From positions 2,155,226 through 2,219,225 of the forward strand of contig CP059069.1 in NCBI GenBank assembly GCA_017798145.1: DNA of 64,000 nt, in the 5' to 3' direction. Shown here piece by piece: positions 36,337 to 44,234 of this stretch. This DNA comes from Akkermansiaceae bacterium (GTDB taxonomy: Bacteria; Verrucomicrobiota; Verrucomicrobiia; Verrucomicrobiales; Akkermansiaceae). How positions within the stretch are numbered: the first letter of the stretch is position 1; each line of letters begins with the position of its first letter. The position numbers and the translations under genes were made by a program. The notes below the pieces were generated by a model that saw only the letters and a program-made list of their open reading frames with translations, made no database searches and was not told where the DNA came from.

Positions 36337-36576
36337 TCAACTATTTTTTGAGGTAATGGTTACTTCACGCGTCTCTATTCCCTTGTCGATCTCTAGAGAT
36401 TTAAGATCCACTTTCCTAATTTCGATTAGCACCACTTTCTGATTAAATGCCGTGAGCTTGATGAAGTTCTCTGGTCGCACCATATCAGCCACTGATGTCA
36501 GTCCCGCAACCAGATGAACCGCACAAACATAGAGTGTGCAAACCAAGTTGTTCGTCATAATGGTGCGGAGTGACAT
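36337..36576 (-). CDS. Small exported protein (cassette 4, first gene)
   Basis: A 79-residue protein with a hydrophobic N-terminus (NNLVCTLYVCAVHLVAGLTSVA) that may be a signal peptide, followed by a short beta-rich, charged domain. First gene of a two-gene cassette. Unknown function. Confidence 0.5.
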   Translation of the reverse strand: MSLRTIMTNNLVCTLYVCAVHLVAGLTSVADMVRPENFIKLTAFNQKVVLIEIRKVDLKSLEIDKGIETREVTITSKNS

Positions 36577-36586
36577 CAATTCTTTT

Positions 36587-36712
36587 GCCTAACGTCAAAG
36601 GCCTGCCGCCCGCTACTGGGAGCGCACTTCCGACTCGGGTTTAGGGTTTGTGATTACCCTCCGGCTTCGACTCCGGAGCGGTAGCGGGTTGGTCAGCGCC
36701 GCCTTGTTCTGC
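36587..36712 (-). repeat. attC 5 (long, divergent)
   Basis: Arms GCCTAAC (pairs with attC 4) and GTTCTGC. At 126 bp it is longer than the others, with its own stem (CCGCCCGCTACTGGGAGCGC... / GGTAGCGGG). Confidence 0.75.
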
Positions 36713-37085
36713 CTTGTTTCCATTTGTTCCGCCAGAGCACGCCTTGACGATTACCGCCGCGATCTTCTCCGCCTCCTCGCGACTGCCGGAATCGACTTGG
36801 TAGCTCCTATTCTCCGTGAATGCAGATTTCGGCGTTGTTTCTTGGAGCGGATCAGAGCATGCGGGTCGTGACTCGCACCTTGAACGGTGCCTCCTTATCT
36901 TCCTCGCGCTGGCTCCGATAGATCAACACTGCATCTATAGCTTCAGCTCTGACGTAGGTATCTTCCTGCTCTCCTTCATCAACCGTGCGAAGATGGATAA
37001 AACGACCCGCATCAACAAGTGAGGTTTGCCCGTGGGCAGACGCGAACAGAAGTAGAAATGCACCAAGAATCTGGATTGTCTTCAT
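36641..37085 (-). pseudogene. Exported protein, frameshifted (cassette 5, second gene)
   Basis: Starts with a signal peptide (MKTIQILGAFLLLFASAHGQ). The first frame stops at 36852, but the -1 frame from there continues as coding-like sequence (ENRSYQVDSGSREEAEKIAAVIV) and reads into attC 5 as NKAEQGG, like intact cassette genes do. One indel near 36855 would join the two. Confidence 0.55.
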
Positions 37086-37259
37086 ATTTGGTATAAATTT
37101 CTGAGCCTTGGCACCCCTACCAGGAACGCCACGCCTCAAAAAGGATTAAAGGTTGTAGTTAAACGGTGGATTTGGTCTCGGATCGGGTGGCGGGTTGCCA
37201 AACTGCGGCTCGTTGCTCATTTCTTGGTAACACGGCTGCCTGCGGAATATCGATGTAAA
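37086..37259. other. Spacer inside cassette 5
   Basis: No attC-type site is present between the two gene remnants, and the cassette arms pair only across the whole stretch (GTTCTGC at 36706 with GCAGA at 37614). So this is one cassette with two genes. No gene seen in the spacer itself. Confidence 0.5.
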
Positions 37260-37599
37260 CTAAAGCCCCCTTGCGATCCGTGTCCCGAATCTTTGGCTGA
37301 ATTGGAAAAGTATCATTGCCAATCCCAGAAACGAAATACCAACCACCGTTCGAGCAAGCAGACGTTCGCCAAGGCTGGATGTCGCGAAAGCAATGCCTGC
37401 GATTTGCTCCGTCGGCAGATCTCCCGTTGGAGACCCCAAGGTCCCCAAATCGGACTTCGTCATTTCCAAACATTACCCTCTGCGATTCAGCCTCTCGCAG
37501 GTAGACGGCAGGCATCGAGAGCAGGACTAGACAACCTTGGACGGCTATGTAGATCGCAACAAATCTCACTAGAACGGTTGAAAATGCGGAAGGGTTCAT
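37260..37599 (-). pseudogene. Membrane protein, frameshifted (cassette 5, first gene)
   Basis: The first part (MNPSAFSTVLVRFVAIYIAV...) has a membrane helix. In another frame the sequence continues SPTGDLPTEQIAGIAFATSS and a second helix (ARTVVGISFLGLAMILF), ending at 37260. The shift lies near GGGGACCTTGGGG (about 37437). Start is 19 bases from the IS end. Confidence 0.55.
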
Positions 37600-37743
37600 T
37601 TGTTCATTTCTTCGCAGAGACCCTATGGCTGCCCGTTGAGCACGGCGCAGCATTTCAGATCCATTCTTTATTGGTTTGAAAGGTGGCGTGTCCGGTTCAA
37701 TCCGTGGGCTATCCCGAGTGAACGGGACCTATCCAACATTCAT

Positions 37744-38946
37744 ATGAACAAACAAATGAAAACGAACTCGGACACGCCACGCGCACTCTACATCGGACTC
37801 GACGTCCATAAAGAAAAAACATCCATCGCCATCCTCGAAGCGGAGCGCGATGCCGAGCCACGCCTCTACGGCGAGATCAACACCACCCAGCACGCCCTCG
37901 AACGCGCCGTCCGCAGGATCGCCAAAAGCAACGGGCGCAAACTCTCCGACCTCCACGTCTGCTACGAGGCGAGCGGATGCGGGTTCTGGATCGCGCGGCG
38001 GCTTTTGCAGATGGGCGTCCGCTGCGAGGTCATCGCCCCTTCCCTCATCCCCACCAAGTCCGGCGACCGGGTCAAGACCGACAAGCGCGACGCCATGAAA
38101 CTCGCCAAGAACCTCCGCTCCAACGACCTCGTCCCGGTCAACATCCCCGACAGTGTCGACGAGGCCGTCCGCGACCTGTGCCGCGGCCGCACGGATGCCG
38201 TCGACGACCTCCGACGCGCCAGGGCCAGGCTCCTCGCCCTGCTCCGCCGACTCGGCTACAAGTACGACGGCAGGACCCACTGGAGCCAGGCGCACATGAA
38301 CTACCTGCGCGGCCTCAAAATGCCCGACAGCGCCCACCACATCGTCCTCGAGGACAACCTCACCCTCATCGACTTCCATGAGAAACGAGTCGAACGCATC
38401 GAGGCGGAAATGCTCAACCTCCTAGGCGGCTGGCAGCGCAAACCCCTCGTCGACGCACTCATGGCCTTCAAGGGCTTCAAGCTCGTCGCCGCCATGGTCA
38501 CCGTCTCGGAGATCGGCACGTTCAGCCGTTTCGAACACCCCAAGAAACTCATGGCCTTCCTCGGGCTCGTCCCTTCGGAAAACTCCAGCGGGGGCAAACA
38601 GAGGCAGGGAGGCATCACCAAATGCGGCAACCCCCACGCCCGCTGGCTGCTCATCGAACAGGCCACCCACTACCGCTTCCCTCCCAAGGTAAGCGAACAG
38701 CTCTCGCGCCGACAGAGCGGGCAGGCGCGCTGGATCCTCGAGCTTTCATGGAGCACCCAGCTGCGGCTCAGCACCCGCTTCATGTCGCTGGCCAGGCGCA
38801 GGCTGCACCACAACAAGATCAAGGTCTCCGTCGCCCGCGAGCTCTGCGCCTTCATCTGGGAGCTGGGCACCAGGATCGAATCCAAGACACCAATCAGGAA
38901 AACGTCCAAACCCTCCGCCATGCCCGCCCGCCGCAGGAACCGATAA
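37744..38946 (+). CDS. IS110/IS1111-family DEDD transposase, copy 1
   Basis: A 400-residue recombinase. The N-terminal RuvC-like DEDD domain shows GLDVHKEKTSIAIL (Asp), VCYEASGCG (Glu) and KTDKRDAMKLA (Asp pair). The C-terminal Transposase_20 part has LMAFLGLVPSENSSGGKQRQGGITKCGN, carrying the expected catalytic serine. The ATG at 37744 is used because upstream in-frame sequence is the IS leader. In the family this enzyme works with a bridge RNA made by the element. Confidence 0.93.
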   Translation: MNKQMKTNSDTPRALYIGLDVHKEKTSIAILEAERDAEPRLYGEINTTQHALERAVRRIAKSNGRKLSDLHVCYEASGCGFWIARRLLQMGVRCEVIAPSLIPTKSGDRVKTDKRDAMKLAKNLRSNDLVPVNIPDSVDEAVRDLCRGRTDAVDDLRRARARLLALLRRLGYKYDGRTHWSQAHMNYLRGLKMPDSAHHIVLEDNLTLIDFHEKRVERIEAEMLNLLGGWQRKPLVDALMAFKGFKLVAAMVTVSEIGTFSRFEHPKKLMAFLGLVPSENSSGGKQRQGGITKCGNPHARWLLIEQATHYRFPPKVSEQLSRRQSGQARWILELSWSTQLRLSTRFMSLARRRLHHNKIKVSVARELCAFIWELGTRIESKTPIRKTSKPSAMPARRRNR

Positions 38947-38966
38947 CCGCACCACTCCACCTTCCC

Positions 38967-39008
38967 TTTTTCAAATCCCCCGGCGTCCCTTGGGGGGGAT
39001 TTGAAAAA
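38967..39008 (+). terminator. Stem-loop after IS transposase, copy 1
   Basis: A 15-bp perfect stem (TTTTTCAAATCCCCC with GGGGGATTTGAAAAA) 20 bases past the stop; terminator-like in both directions. In copy 3 both sides gained two bases (17 bp), keeping the pairing. Confidence 0.7.
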
Positions 39009-39060
39009 CGAAAGTTTCCGTTACCAGGGACATAAGAAACCACAAAAGAAAGAGACATAT

Positions 39061-39300
39061 ACCGGTCATCTGCGTTGCAGACCGGGATGGGAAGCGCCAG
39101 CCGGCCCAATCCTCGATAGACGTTCTGGGTTAGTCCGGCATTGCCGGACGAGCACCCGTGCAGAGACTGAAACAAGGGCCACAAACGTGAATAAAGAAAC
39201 TGTTGGAAAGGCTCCGAAAGGAGCAGCCCACGAATAGCAGCATACCAAGCACTAGGCGAACCTGCTGATCACAACTGGATCAAACAACGCCATTCCCATC
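39061..39300 (+). ncRNA. Candidate bridge RNA region, IS copy 1
   Basis: The 3' non-coding region of IS1111-group elements encodes the bridge RNA. Here three hairpins are visible: 39062-39085, 39133-39149 (7-bp stem GTCCGGC/GCCGGAC) and 39211-39224 (GCTCC-GAAA-GGAGC). The 39133 stem shows compensatory changes in copy 2. TAGACGTTCTG (39117-39127) is the exact reverse complement of the attC target CAGAACGTCTA across the insertion point; TTGCAGA (39075-39081) equals left-target sequence. Ends are approximate. Confidence 0.6.
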
Positions 39301-39395
39301 CCGGCCTACAGCATAGAGAAACCGGAAGAAACCTCATCAGATACCATCGATGACATAGAGAAACTTTTGCCCATTGACAAACAGGCAGCCATAGC

Positions 39396-39480
39396 AACGT
39401 CTAAGGAATGGCGGCGCCGGTGTAAACTCCCAATTTGATCAGACGGCTTCCTCGGCGTCGCCATCTCCGGCTTGTTCAGC
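39396..39480 (-). repeat. attC 6 (core interrupted by IS copy 1)
   Basis: Right arm GTTCAGC. The left arm is cut by the IS so only AAC remains; the junction reads TAGCAAC, which no longer fits RYYYAAC. Confidence 0.85.
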
Positions 39481-39662
39481 ACCTTTTCGTCTCCGCATGA
39501 TCCCGGCGCTCCCGAACTCGTGGGAACACGCAAGCCGAGCAATCGAATCATGAACGGCTTTCGCTTACAGGAATTCATTCGCCACGTCTGGAACTTCCGA
39601 AACCTCGTCGATCCGCCGCCACGGAGCATTATCTTTCCTCTGCGATCCAGGGATTTTTATTA
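39481..39662 (-). repeat. Six-copy mini-cassette, copy A
   Basis: About 182 bases with arms GTTCAGC/GCTGAAC. On the minus strand an AGAGGAAAGATAATG motif gives a possible start for a ~50-residue basic peptide (MLRGGGSTRFRKFQTWRMNS) that reads on into attC 6. Five further copies lie at 45417, 49497, 53714, 54901 and 61581. Coding status is uncertain. Confidence 0.7.
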
Positions 39663-39751
39663 GCTGAACGTCTAAGGAATGGCGGCGCCGGGGTCAACTT
39701 CCAAAATGATCAGACGGCTTCCTCGGCGTCGCCATCTCCGACTTGTTAGCC
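39663..39751 (-). repeat. attC 7
   Basis: Arms GCTGAAC (pairs with attC 6) and GTTAGCC. Confidence 0.9.
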
Positions 39752-40000
39752 TTCTTTTTTGGTTGTTCTAGTAACGTGCCAGAATAACCAGACCATGCTG
39801 AATCCCATCCAGACATATCCAACGGTAGCTAAGTCCGTAGAAAGCTTCTCGTAAGGCATCGAGTGACCCAAAAACTCCGGATCTCCTGCAATCTGGCGAG
39901 CTGCACTAAACGAAAATCTATGAGCCCACCAGAGGGGATAAATGAAGCCTAAGAACAATGCACCAAGTAGCGCTTTGATTGTGTATCTTAGGACGGTCAT
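39746..40000 (-). CDS. Membrane protein (cassette 7)
   Basis: An 84-residue protein with two helices (about 8-26, IKALLGALFLGFIYPLWWA; and 58-76, ATVGYVWMGFSMVWLFWHV). It stops exactly in the R'' arm of its attC (TTKKEG then TAA). Function unknown. Confidence 0.6.
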   Translation of the reverse strand: MTVLRYTIKALLGALFLGFIYPLWWAHRFSFSAARQIAGDPEFLGHSMPYEKLSTDLATVGYVWMGFSMVWLFWHVTRTTKKEG

Positions 40001-40043
40001 GGTATTGAACTAGAAGGTTCCGACACAGATCTTCATATTATCT

Positions 40044-40128
40044 GGCTAACGTCTAAGGAATGGCGGCGCCGGTGTAAACTCCCAATTTAATCAGACGGCT
40101 TCCTCGGCGTCGCGGCTTTTTGTTATAG
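40044..40128 (-). repeat. attC 8 (damaged)
   Basis: Left arm GGCTAAC pairs with attC 7. The right side is altered: CGTCGCGGCTTTTTGTTATAG replaces the usual CGTCGCCATCTCCGCCTTGTT, and its arm does not pair with the left arm of attC 9. Probably inactive. Confidence 0.7.
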
Positions 40129-40524
40129 TAATGAGGCAGAATCAGTTTGGGTGATGACTTTAGTCTCACGACGCAATCCGGCTTCCTCTTCGAAATAGCC
40201 CGCGAACAGGAAGAACATCTCTCCACTGGATTCTCTCTCGCTTATCCCCCCATTGAGTTCGCCGACGAACAGCATCGGTCGCCCATCCATGAATGGCCAC
40301 GGAATCTCGTTGTTGAGCCAGTTCGGCCTCGCGTTGACACATCGAAACTCCCGCGCGAACCGATCCACAATCCATCTGTTGAGGTCAGCCGGACTACCAT
40401 CCGATTCGTAAGCCTCATAGATGCCGCTGATCCATTCGAAGCCGCCGCCAGTGATTGAGGCCGAGAACCGTTCGCTGGCTATCTGTATCGCTACCTCAAC
40501 GAACTCAAGAGGGGGTTTCTTCAT
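40123..40524 (-). CDS. Hypothetical protein (cassette 8)
   Basis: A 133-residue soluble protein, acidic, with FEWISGIYEAYESDGSPADLNRW and NNEIPWPFMDGRPMLFVGE. Looks like an intact globular domain. Start 7 bases from attC 9. No family recognised; no signal peptide. Confidence 0.6.
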   Translation of the reverse strand: MKKPPLEFVEVAIQIASERFSASITGGGFEWISGIYEAYESDGSPADLNRWIVDRFAREFRCVNARPNWLNNEIPWPFMDGRPMLFVGELNGGISERESSGEMFFLFAGYFEEEAGLRRETKVITQTDSASLL

Positions 40525-40530
40525 TTCTTT

Positions 40531-40618
40531 GCCGAACGTAATAGGAATGGCGCGCCGGGGTGAAGCTCAAATTTTATCAGAAGGCTTCCTCGGCGTCGCC
40601 ATCTCTGCCTTGTTAGCC
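40531..40618 (-). repeat. attC 9
   Basis: Arms GCCGAAC and GTTAGCC; variant interior ATAGGAATGGCGCGCCGG (one CGG unit shorter). Confidence 0.88.
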
Positions 40619-40628
40619 TTCTTCGTTC

Positions 40629-41060
40629 TTATGGGGAAGGCTGCATTGTGGCCGTGGCGGCACGCAAATCTGCCAACCTCCCACAAAGCTCGAACCCGAT
40701 AAGCACGAAACCTAGAATGACCAACATGGACTTCATGAGAAACAGGGTAAATGCTGGCCAATCCAGCCACCGGGGCTTCGGGACATCGCTATCAATCGGC
40801 TTCGACTTCTGGATCAGCTTAAACTCTTCACGCTCCACATACCACTTCGTCAACAATGCTCCAAAAAGGCTATGAAGAATATCGCAAATAAAATAGGCCA
40901 CAAAAGCACCAATAGCCCAGTATATCAGGGGAGGGAACGTGAACTGGGTAGTCCGAAATATCCAACAAATGGCAACGCCCGCAAAGCCGAGCTTGCGCGC
41001 ATGCTCAGTAAGATCGCGGGTATAGCCCTGATACTGAGTCCAAAGAGCGGATGTCTTCAT
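40629..41060 (-). CDS. Membrane protein (cassette 9)
   Basis: A 143-residue protein with about three helices: LGFAGVAICWIFR, FPPLIYWAIGAFVAYFICDILHSLFGALL and FTLFLMKSMLVILGFVLIGFELC. The pattern KWYVEREEF between helices is charged and probably cytoplasmic. Its start overlaps the stop of a tiny upstream frame (ATGA), suggesting translational coupling. Confidence 0.65.
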   Translation of the reverse strand: MKTSALWTQYQGYTRDLTEHARKLGFAGVAICWIFRTTQFTFPPLIYWAIGAFVAYFICDILHSLFGALLTKWYVEREEFKLIQKSKPIDSDVPKPRWLDWPAFTLFLMKSMLVILGFVLIGFELCGRLADLRAATATMQPSP

Positions 41061-41149
41061 CGGGTCTCTCGGACAGTCCCGAGGTCACGTGTTCCGGGAT
41101 TCCCAGTGTCGGTAGTTGGTTTCGGCTTTGGTTTTGGTTTCGATGCCAT
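41057..41149 (-). CDS. Tiny leader peptide (cassette 9)
   Basis: A 30-codon frame starting MASKPKPKPKPTTD, 12 bases from attC 10. Its TGA overlaps the ATG of the membrane-protein gene by four bases (ATGA). KP repeats resemble small cassette peptides; it could serve to bring ribosomes to the next gene. Confidence 0.45.
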   Translation of the reverse strand: MASKPKPKPKPTTDTGNPGTRDLGTVRETR

Positions 41150-41161
41150 GGTAATTTCTTT

Positions 41162-41250
41162 GACTAACGTAATAGCAATGGCGGCGCCGGCTTGCACGCA
41201 CAAAATGATCAGACGGCTTCCTCGGCGTCGCCATCTGCGACTTGTTCTGC
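41162..41250 (-). repeat. attC 10
   Basis: Arms GACTAAC (one mismatch to attC 9) and GTTCTGC; interior variant CTTGCACGCACAAAATG, shared with attC 14. Confidence 0.88.
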
Positions 41251-41700
41251 CTTATCTTTATCGACCGCGACTTCATCGTGAATCATCCACCCTCCAGGCA
41301 CAGGCCTGTAACGCGTAACGACATCAACAGAGCCTGGTTCCCAAGCAAAATAGTAGCGCCACAAAACGCCTGCAGCCCTGTCGAGAAAGAATGATGAACG
41401 GCCTACGGAGCCATCACCTACATAATCGACAGACTCCAGCGATACACCTCGAAAACGTCGAGATGTAACAGCCTCTTTGGCGATCAGATCATGCGCGTAT
41501 GAAACTGTTGCCTCATGGTAGCTATGGGGCGGCAAAGCATATACGAAATCCTTAACGGAGGACGTTCTCATGTCCAGAGCCTCGATATTCGGAGCCGCTG
41601 AAAACGATTCGCTCAGTTGAGGGGAGACATTCCGCCCTGTTCCAACGCAGCCATATAAAAAGGGAATGACCAACATGACCGCGATTAAGGGAACTCTCAT
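41209..41700 (-). CDS. Lipoprotein (cassette 10; duplicated at 43239)
   Basis: A 163-residue protein with a lipobox (VIPFLYGC), so likely lipidated at Cys 18. The body is mixed alpha/beta (SYHEATVSYAHDLIAKEAV...FFLDRAAGVLWRYYFAWEPGSVDVVTRYRPVPGGWMIHDEV-type sequence). The last residues (EQVADGDAEEAV) are encoded in attC 10. The whole cassette recurs 2030 bases to the right with no difference seen. Function unknown. Confidence 0.7.
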   Translation of the reverse strand: MRVPLIAVMLVIPFLYGCVGTGRNVSPQLSESFSAAPNIEALDMRTSSVKDFVYALPPHSYHEATVSYAHDLIAKEAVTSRRFRGVSLESVDYVGDGSVGRSSFFLDRAAGVLWRYYFAWEPGSVDVVTRYRPVPGGWMIHDEVAVDKDKAEQVADGDAEEAV

Positions 41701-41706
41701 TTATTT

Positions 41707-41795
41707 GCAGAACGTCTAAGGAATGGCGGCGCCGGTGTAAACTCCCAATTTAATCAGACGGCTTCCTCGGCGTCGCCATCTCCGCCTTGTTCGGT
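41707..41795 (-). repeat. attC 11
   Basis: Arms GCAGAAC (pairs with attC 10) and GTTCGGT. Confidence 0.9.
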
Positions 41796-42247
41796 TTCTT
41801 ATTCGTTAGTTGGCTGAGATATTCTTGCATGTCCGGGGAGAATTGATCGTTCCGCACTCGAAGGGTACCGCCATTGTTGGAATACATGTAACTGGACACC
41901 AACACGGGGTATCTTGCCTTGAAACTCGCAAGACTCTCTCGCGAGATCTCCCCACTGACGACGATCAGCGTAGAGCCATGATGTAGAATTAGGAGCGGAT
42001 AAAGGGTAATAGCGTTCCCGATCAATGTCGCAGCAATAAAAGATAGCCACCGTGGCACGGGCTTCTTGATCCTCATGATTAAGGACACCCCAACGATGTA
42101 TGCTCCAAGAGCTGTCCAAGGGATATAAGGAATGGCAGCCGAGCCAGAAAGGTCTAGCTGCTGTGCAAAGCGGCCGTGTATCGCAGCGAATGAGCTTCCG
42201 TTCATGAAGATCGTTATTCCGAAGAGTATGGCGAATGCGATCATCAT
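41750..42247 (-). CDS. Membrane protein (cassette 11)
   Basis: A 165-residue protein with three helices (MMIAFAILFGITIFMNG; IPWTALGAYIVGVSLIM; WLSFIAATLIGNAITLYPLLIL) and a C-terminal soluble part with SRESLASFKARYPVLVSSYMYS. Ends NKAEMATPRKPSD from attC 11. Unknown function. Confidence 0.65.
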   Translation of the reverse strand: MMIAFAILFGITIFMNGSSFAAIHGRFAQQLDLSGSAAIPYIPWTALGAYIVGVSLIMRIKKPVPRWLSFIAATLIGNAITLYPLLILHHGSTLIVVSGEISRESLASFKARYPVLVSSYMYSNNGGTLRVRNDQFSPDMQEYLSQLTNKKPNKAEMATPRKPSD

Positions 42248-42252
42248 TATTT

Positions 42253-42341
42253 ACCGAACGTCTAAGGAATGGCGGCGGCGGGGTCAACTTCCAAAATGAT
42301 CAGACGGCTTCCTCGCCGTCGCCATCTCCGCCTTGTTCGCC
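42253..42341 (-). repeat. attC 12
   Basis: Arms ACCGAAC (pairs with attC 11) and GTTCGCC; interior GGCGGCGGGG with matching CTCGCCGTC, a compensated variant of the usual GGCGCCGG/CTCGGCGTC. Confidence 0.9.
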
Positions 42342-42411
42342 TTTTTGTCTTATTGTCGGAATGTAGATGGAACAACAAGTCCAGGAAACCTAAATCTTAA
42401 CCGAAATCTGG

Positions 42412-42618
42412 TCACTTCCTTCTCGCACGCCATTCTTTGATACCTACGATGAAACTGAATAGCCCAACAATGAAGATTGCAAATCGCCACAGAGGCGTTC
42501 CGCTATGAAATACGGTCTCTGGAGGCCATAAATTCGTTGAAATCTTCCCGATGCCAAAGACGGTCATCAGGAGAAGGCCGACACCAATTGTCACTGGGAT
42601 TATTGGATGATCGCGCAT
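42412..42618 (-). CDS. Small membrane protein (cassette 12)
   Basis: A 68-residue protein with two helices (IPVTIGVGLLLMTVFGIG; LWRFAIFIVGLFSFIVGI) and a basic tail (KEWRARRK). Unknown function. Confidence 0.6.
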   Translation of the reverse strand: MRDHPIIPVTIGVGLLLMTVFGIGKISTNLWPPETVFHSGTPLWRFAIFIVGLFSFIVGIKEWRARRK

Positions 42619-42639
42619 TGCGCTGTGTCTATTTTTATT

Positions 42640-42762
42640 GGCGAACGTCAGAGTAATGGCGACCAGAGGCTCAGAGCCAGATGGATTACCGGAAGAGTTT
42701 GAGTCATCCCAGAAAATTGATCAGACGGCTTCCTCGGGGTCGCCATCTACGCCTTGTTCATC
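42640..42762 (-). repeat. attC 13 (long)
   Basis: Arms GGCGAAC (pairs with attC 12) and GTTCATC; 123 bp with an insertion of unique sequence in the loop. Confidence 0.8.
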
Positions 42763-42766
42763 ATCT

Positions 42767-43000
42767 TCATTGTTTGATGGCGCGGAGTCTAGCGATCAGC
42801 GAAACCGCGGCTTCTCGCTCAACGAGAATGGATCGCCCGGGATCGGATCGCAAGCGGATCTCGACGTGGGGGCTTCGGGGACAGGTGATGCCAATCGTGG
42901 AGATGTCATCGATGTTGATCCACGTCTCCATAGGGACGGAGGCGGGAGTAGTGACCATCTCTTTGGAGTTGGGTATGAGGAGGAGCTTCGGGAGCGGCAT
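42767..43000 (-). CDS. Hypothetical protein, possibly 5'-damaged (cassette 13)
   Basis: A 77-residue frame; the part WINIDDISTIGITCPRSPHVEIRLRSD is beta-rich and faintly like small RNA- or DNA-binding barrels. Upstream in the same frame, a start close to attC 14 (MSTSHFNSTVTLSD) is followed by stops, so the original gene may have been longer. Confidence 0.4.
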   Translation of the reverse strand: MPLPKLLLIPNSKEMVTTPASVPMETWINIDDISTIGITCPRSPHVEIRLRSDPGRSILVEREAAVSLIARLRAIKQ

Positions 43001-43191
43001 ATGTTGGGTTGGTTGAGGGAACGGTTAGTCGAATGCGGTGGGAATTCGCTGGCACTTCACCATACGGACGCATTCGGTGGCAATACCAGAAGACTGCTGG
43101 CGTTCATGCAGGTGGTCGGTCGGGGAGTGACTCTAGTCGGAGAGCGTGACTGTCGAATTGAAATGAGAGGTGCTCATCTTGATATTTTTTG

Positions 43192-43280
43192 GATGAACGT
43201 AATAGCAATGGCGGCGCCGGCTTGCACGCACAAAATGATCAGACGGCTTCCTCGGCGTCGCCATCTGCGACTTGTTCTGC
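43192..43280 (-). repeat. attC 14
   Basis: Arms GATGAAC (pairs with attC 13) and GTTCTGC; interior identical to attC 10. Confidence 0.9.
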
Positions 43281-43730
43281 CTTATCTTTATCGACCGCGA
43301 CTTCATCGTGAATCATCCACCCTCCAGGCACAGGCCTGTAACGCGTAACGACATCAACAGAGCCTGGTTCCCAAGCAAAATAGTAGCGCCACAAAACGCC
43401 TGCAGCCCTGTCGAGAAAGAATGATGAACGGCCTACGGAGCCATCACCTACATAATCGACAGACTCCAGCGATACACCTCGAAAACGTCGAGATGTAACA
43501 GCCTCTTTGGCGATCAGATCATGCGCGTATGAAACTGTTGCCTCATGGTAGCTATGGGGCGGCAAAGCATATACGAAATCCTTAACGGAGGACGTTCTCA
43601 TGTCCAGAGCCTCGATATTCGGAGCCGCTGAAAACGATTCGCTCAGTTGAGGGGAGACATTCCGCCCTGTTCCAACGCAGCCATATAAAAAGGGAATGAC
43701 CAACATGACCGCGATTAAGGGAACTCTCAT
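43239..43730 (-). CDS. Lipoprotein (cassette 14; duplicate of 41209)
   Basis: Same 163-residue translation as the gene at 41209-41700, with the same lipobox and the same attC-encoded tail. The identical stretch runs from the AAC core of attC 14 to that of attC 15. Two identical copies separated by three other cassettes imply a recent cassette copy event. Confidence 0.7.
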   Translation of the reverse strand: MRVPLIAVMLVIPFLYGCVGTGRNVSPQLSESFSAAPNIEALDMRTSSVKDFVYALPPHSYHEATVSYAHDLIAKEAVTSRRFRGVSLESVDYVGDGSVGRSSFFLDRAAGVLWRYYFAWEPGSVDVVTRYRPVPGGWMIHDEVAVDKDKAEQVADGDAEEAV

Positions 43731-43736
43731 TTATTT

Positions 43737-43825
43737 GCAGAACGTCAAAGGAATGGCGGCGCCGGGGTCAACTTCCAAAATGATCAGACGGCTTCCTCGG
43801 CGTCGCCATCTCCGCCTTGTTCGCT
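43737..43825 (-). repeat. attC 15
   Basis: Arms GCAGAAC (pairs with attC 14) and GTTCGCT. Confidence 0.9.
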
Positions 43826-44227
43826 TTGTTGCTTCTGAGAAATGTTGCCATAACGGGCGGTGCGGCAGGGTAGGCCAACGACATCTCATGCTGTCGAATG
43901 ATGTTGCGTAAAATGAGAGCGAGAATCCCAAGTATCGCTAACTCTATTCCAAGAATACAGTAGTTCAGGCTCTTATAATGCTCGAAAAAATACCACGGTG
44001 CAATAGCCGGTGGTATCCATTACGTTCGCCATGCCGTATGGCTGGTAAGTCCAAAAATGAAAATTCAATGAGAAGAACCAATCAACGTTGAATAGCGGCG
44101 GACGAGAAGGACTCGAATACTCGATCCACGGTGGAAAACAGAAAACGACTGCACACACCAAAAAGTAACCGAACCACATTCCGAAACGGAAGCGGGATCT
44201 TATTGGCTTAACCTCTGATCTATCCAT
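43768..44227 (-). pseudogene. Membrane protein, frameshifted (cassette 15)
   Basis: First frame: MDRSEVKPIRSRFRFGMWFG with helix WFGYFLVCAVVFCFPPW, ending 43973. A shifted frame continues as WYFFEHYKSLNYCILGIELA with a second helix and NKAEMATPRKPSD from attC 15. The shift lies near a T run (ATTTTTTCG, about 43985-43993). Confidence 0.6.
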
Positions 44228-44234
44228 TTTTCTT

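Larger units (their letters stand above)
37619..39395 (+). mobile_element. IS1111-attC-type element, copy 1
   Basis: A 1777-bp element with subterminal inverted repeats CTATGGCTGCC (37623-37633) and GGCAGCCATAG (39384-39394). It sits inside an attC core: the left flank ends GCAGA and the right flank begins AACGTCTAAGG, so the RYYYA|AC arm is split. The transposase runs opposite to the cassette genes. Flank position and layout match the IS1111-attC group, IS110-family elements known to target attC sites. Confidence 0.9.

Noticed and set aside
36713..37618. Two separate cassettes in 36713-37618
   Set aside because: No attC lies between the two gene remnants and the outer arms (GTTCTGC and GCAGA) pair across the whole stretch, so it is one cassette.
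42638..43348. A 236-codon plus-strand frame
   Set aside because: It runs across two attC sites and the antisense of the lipoprotein cassette; composition is that of a shadow frame.
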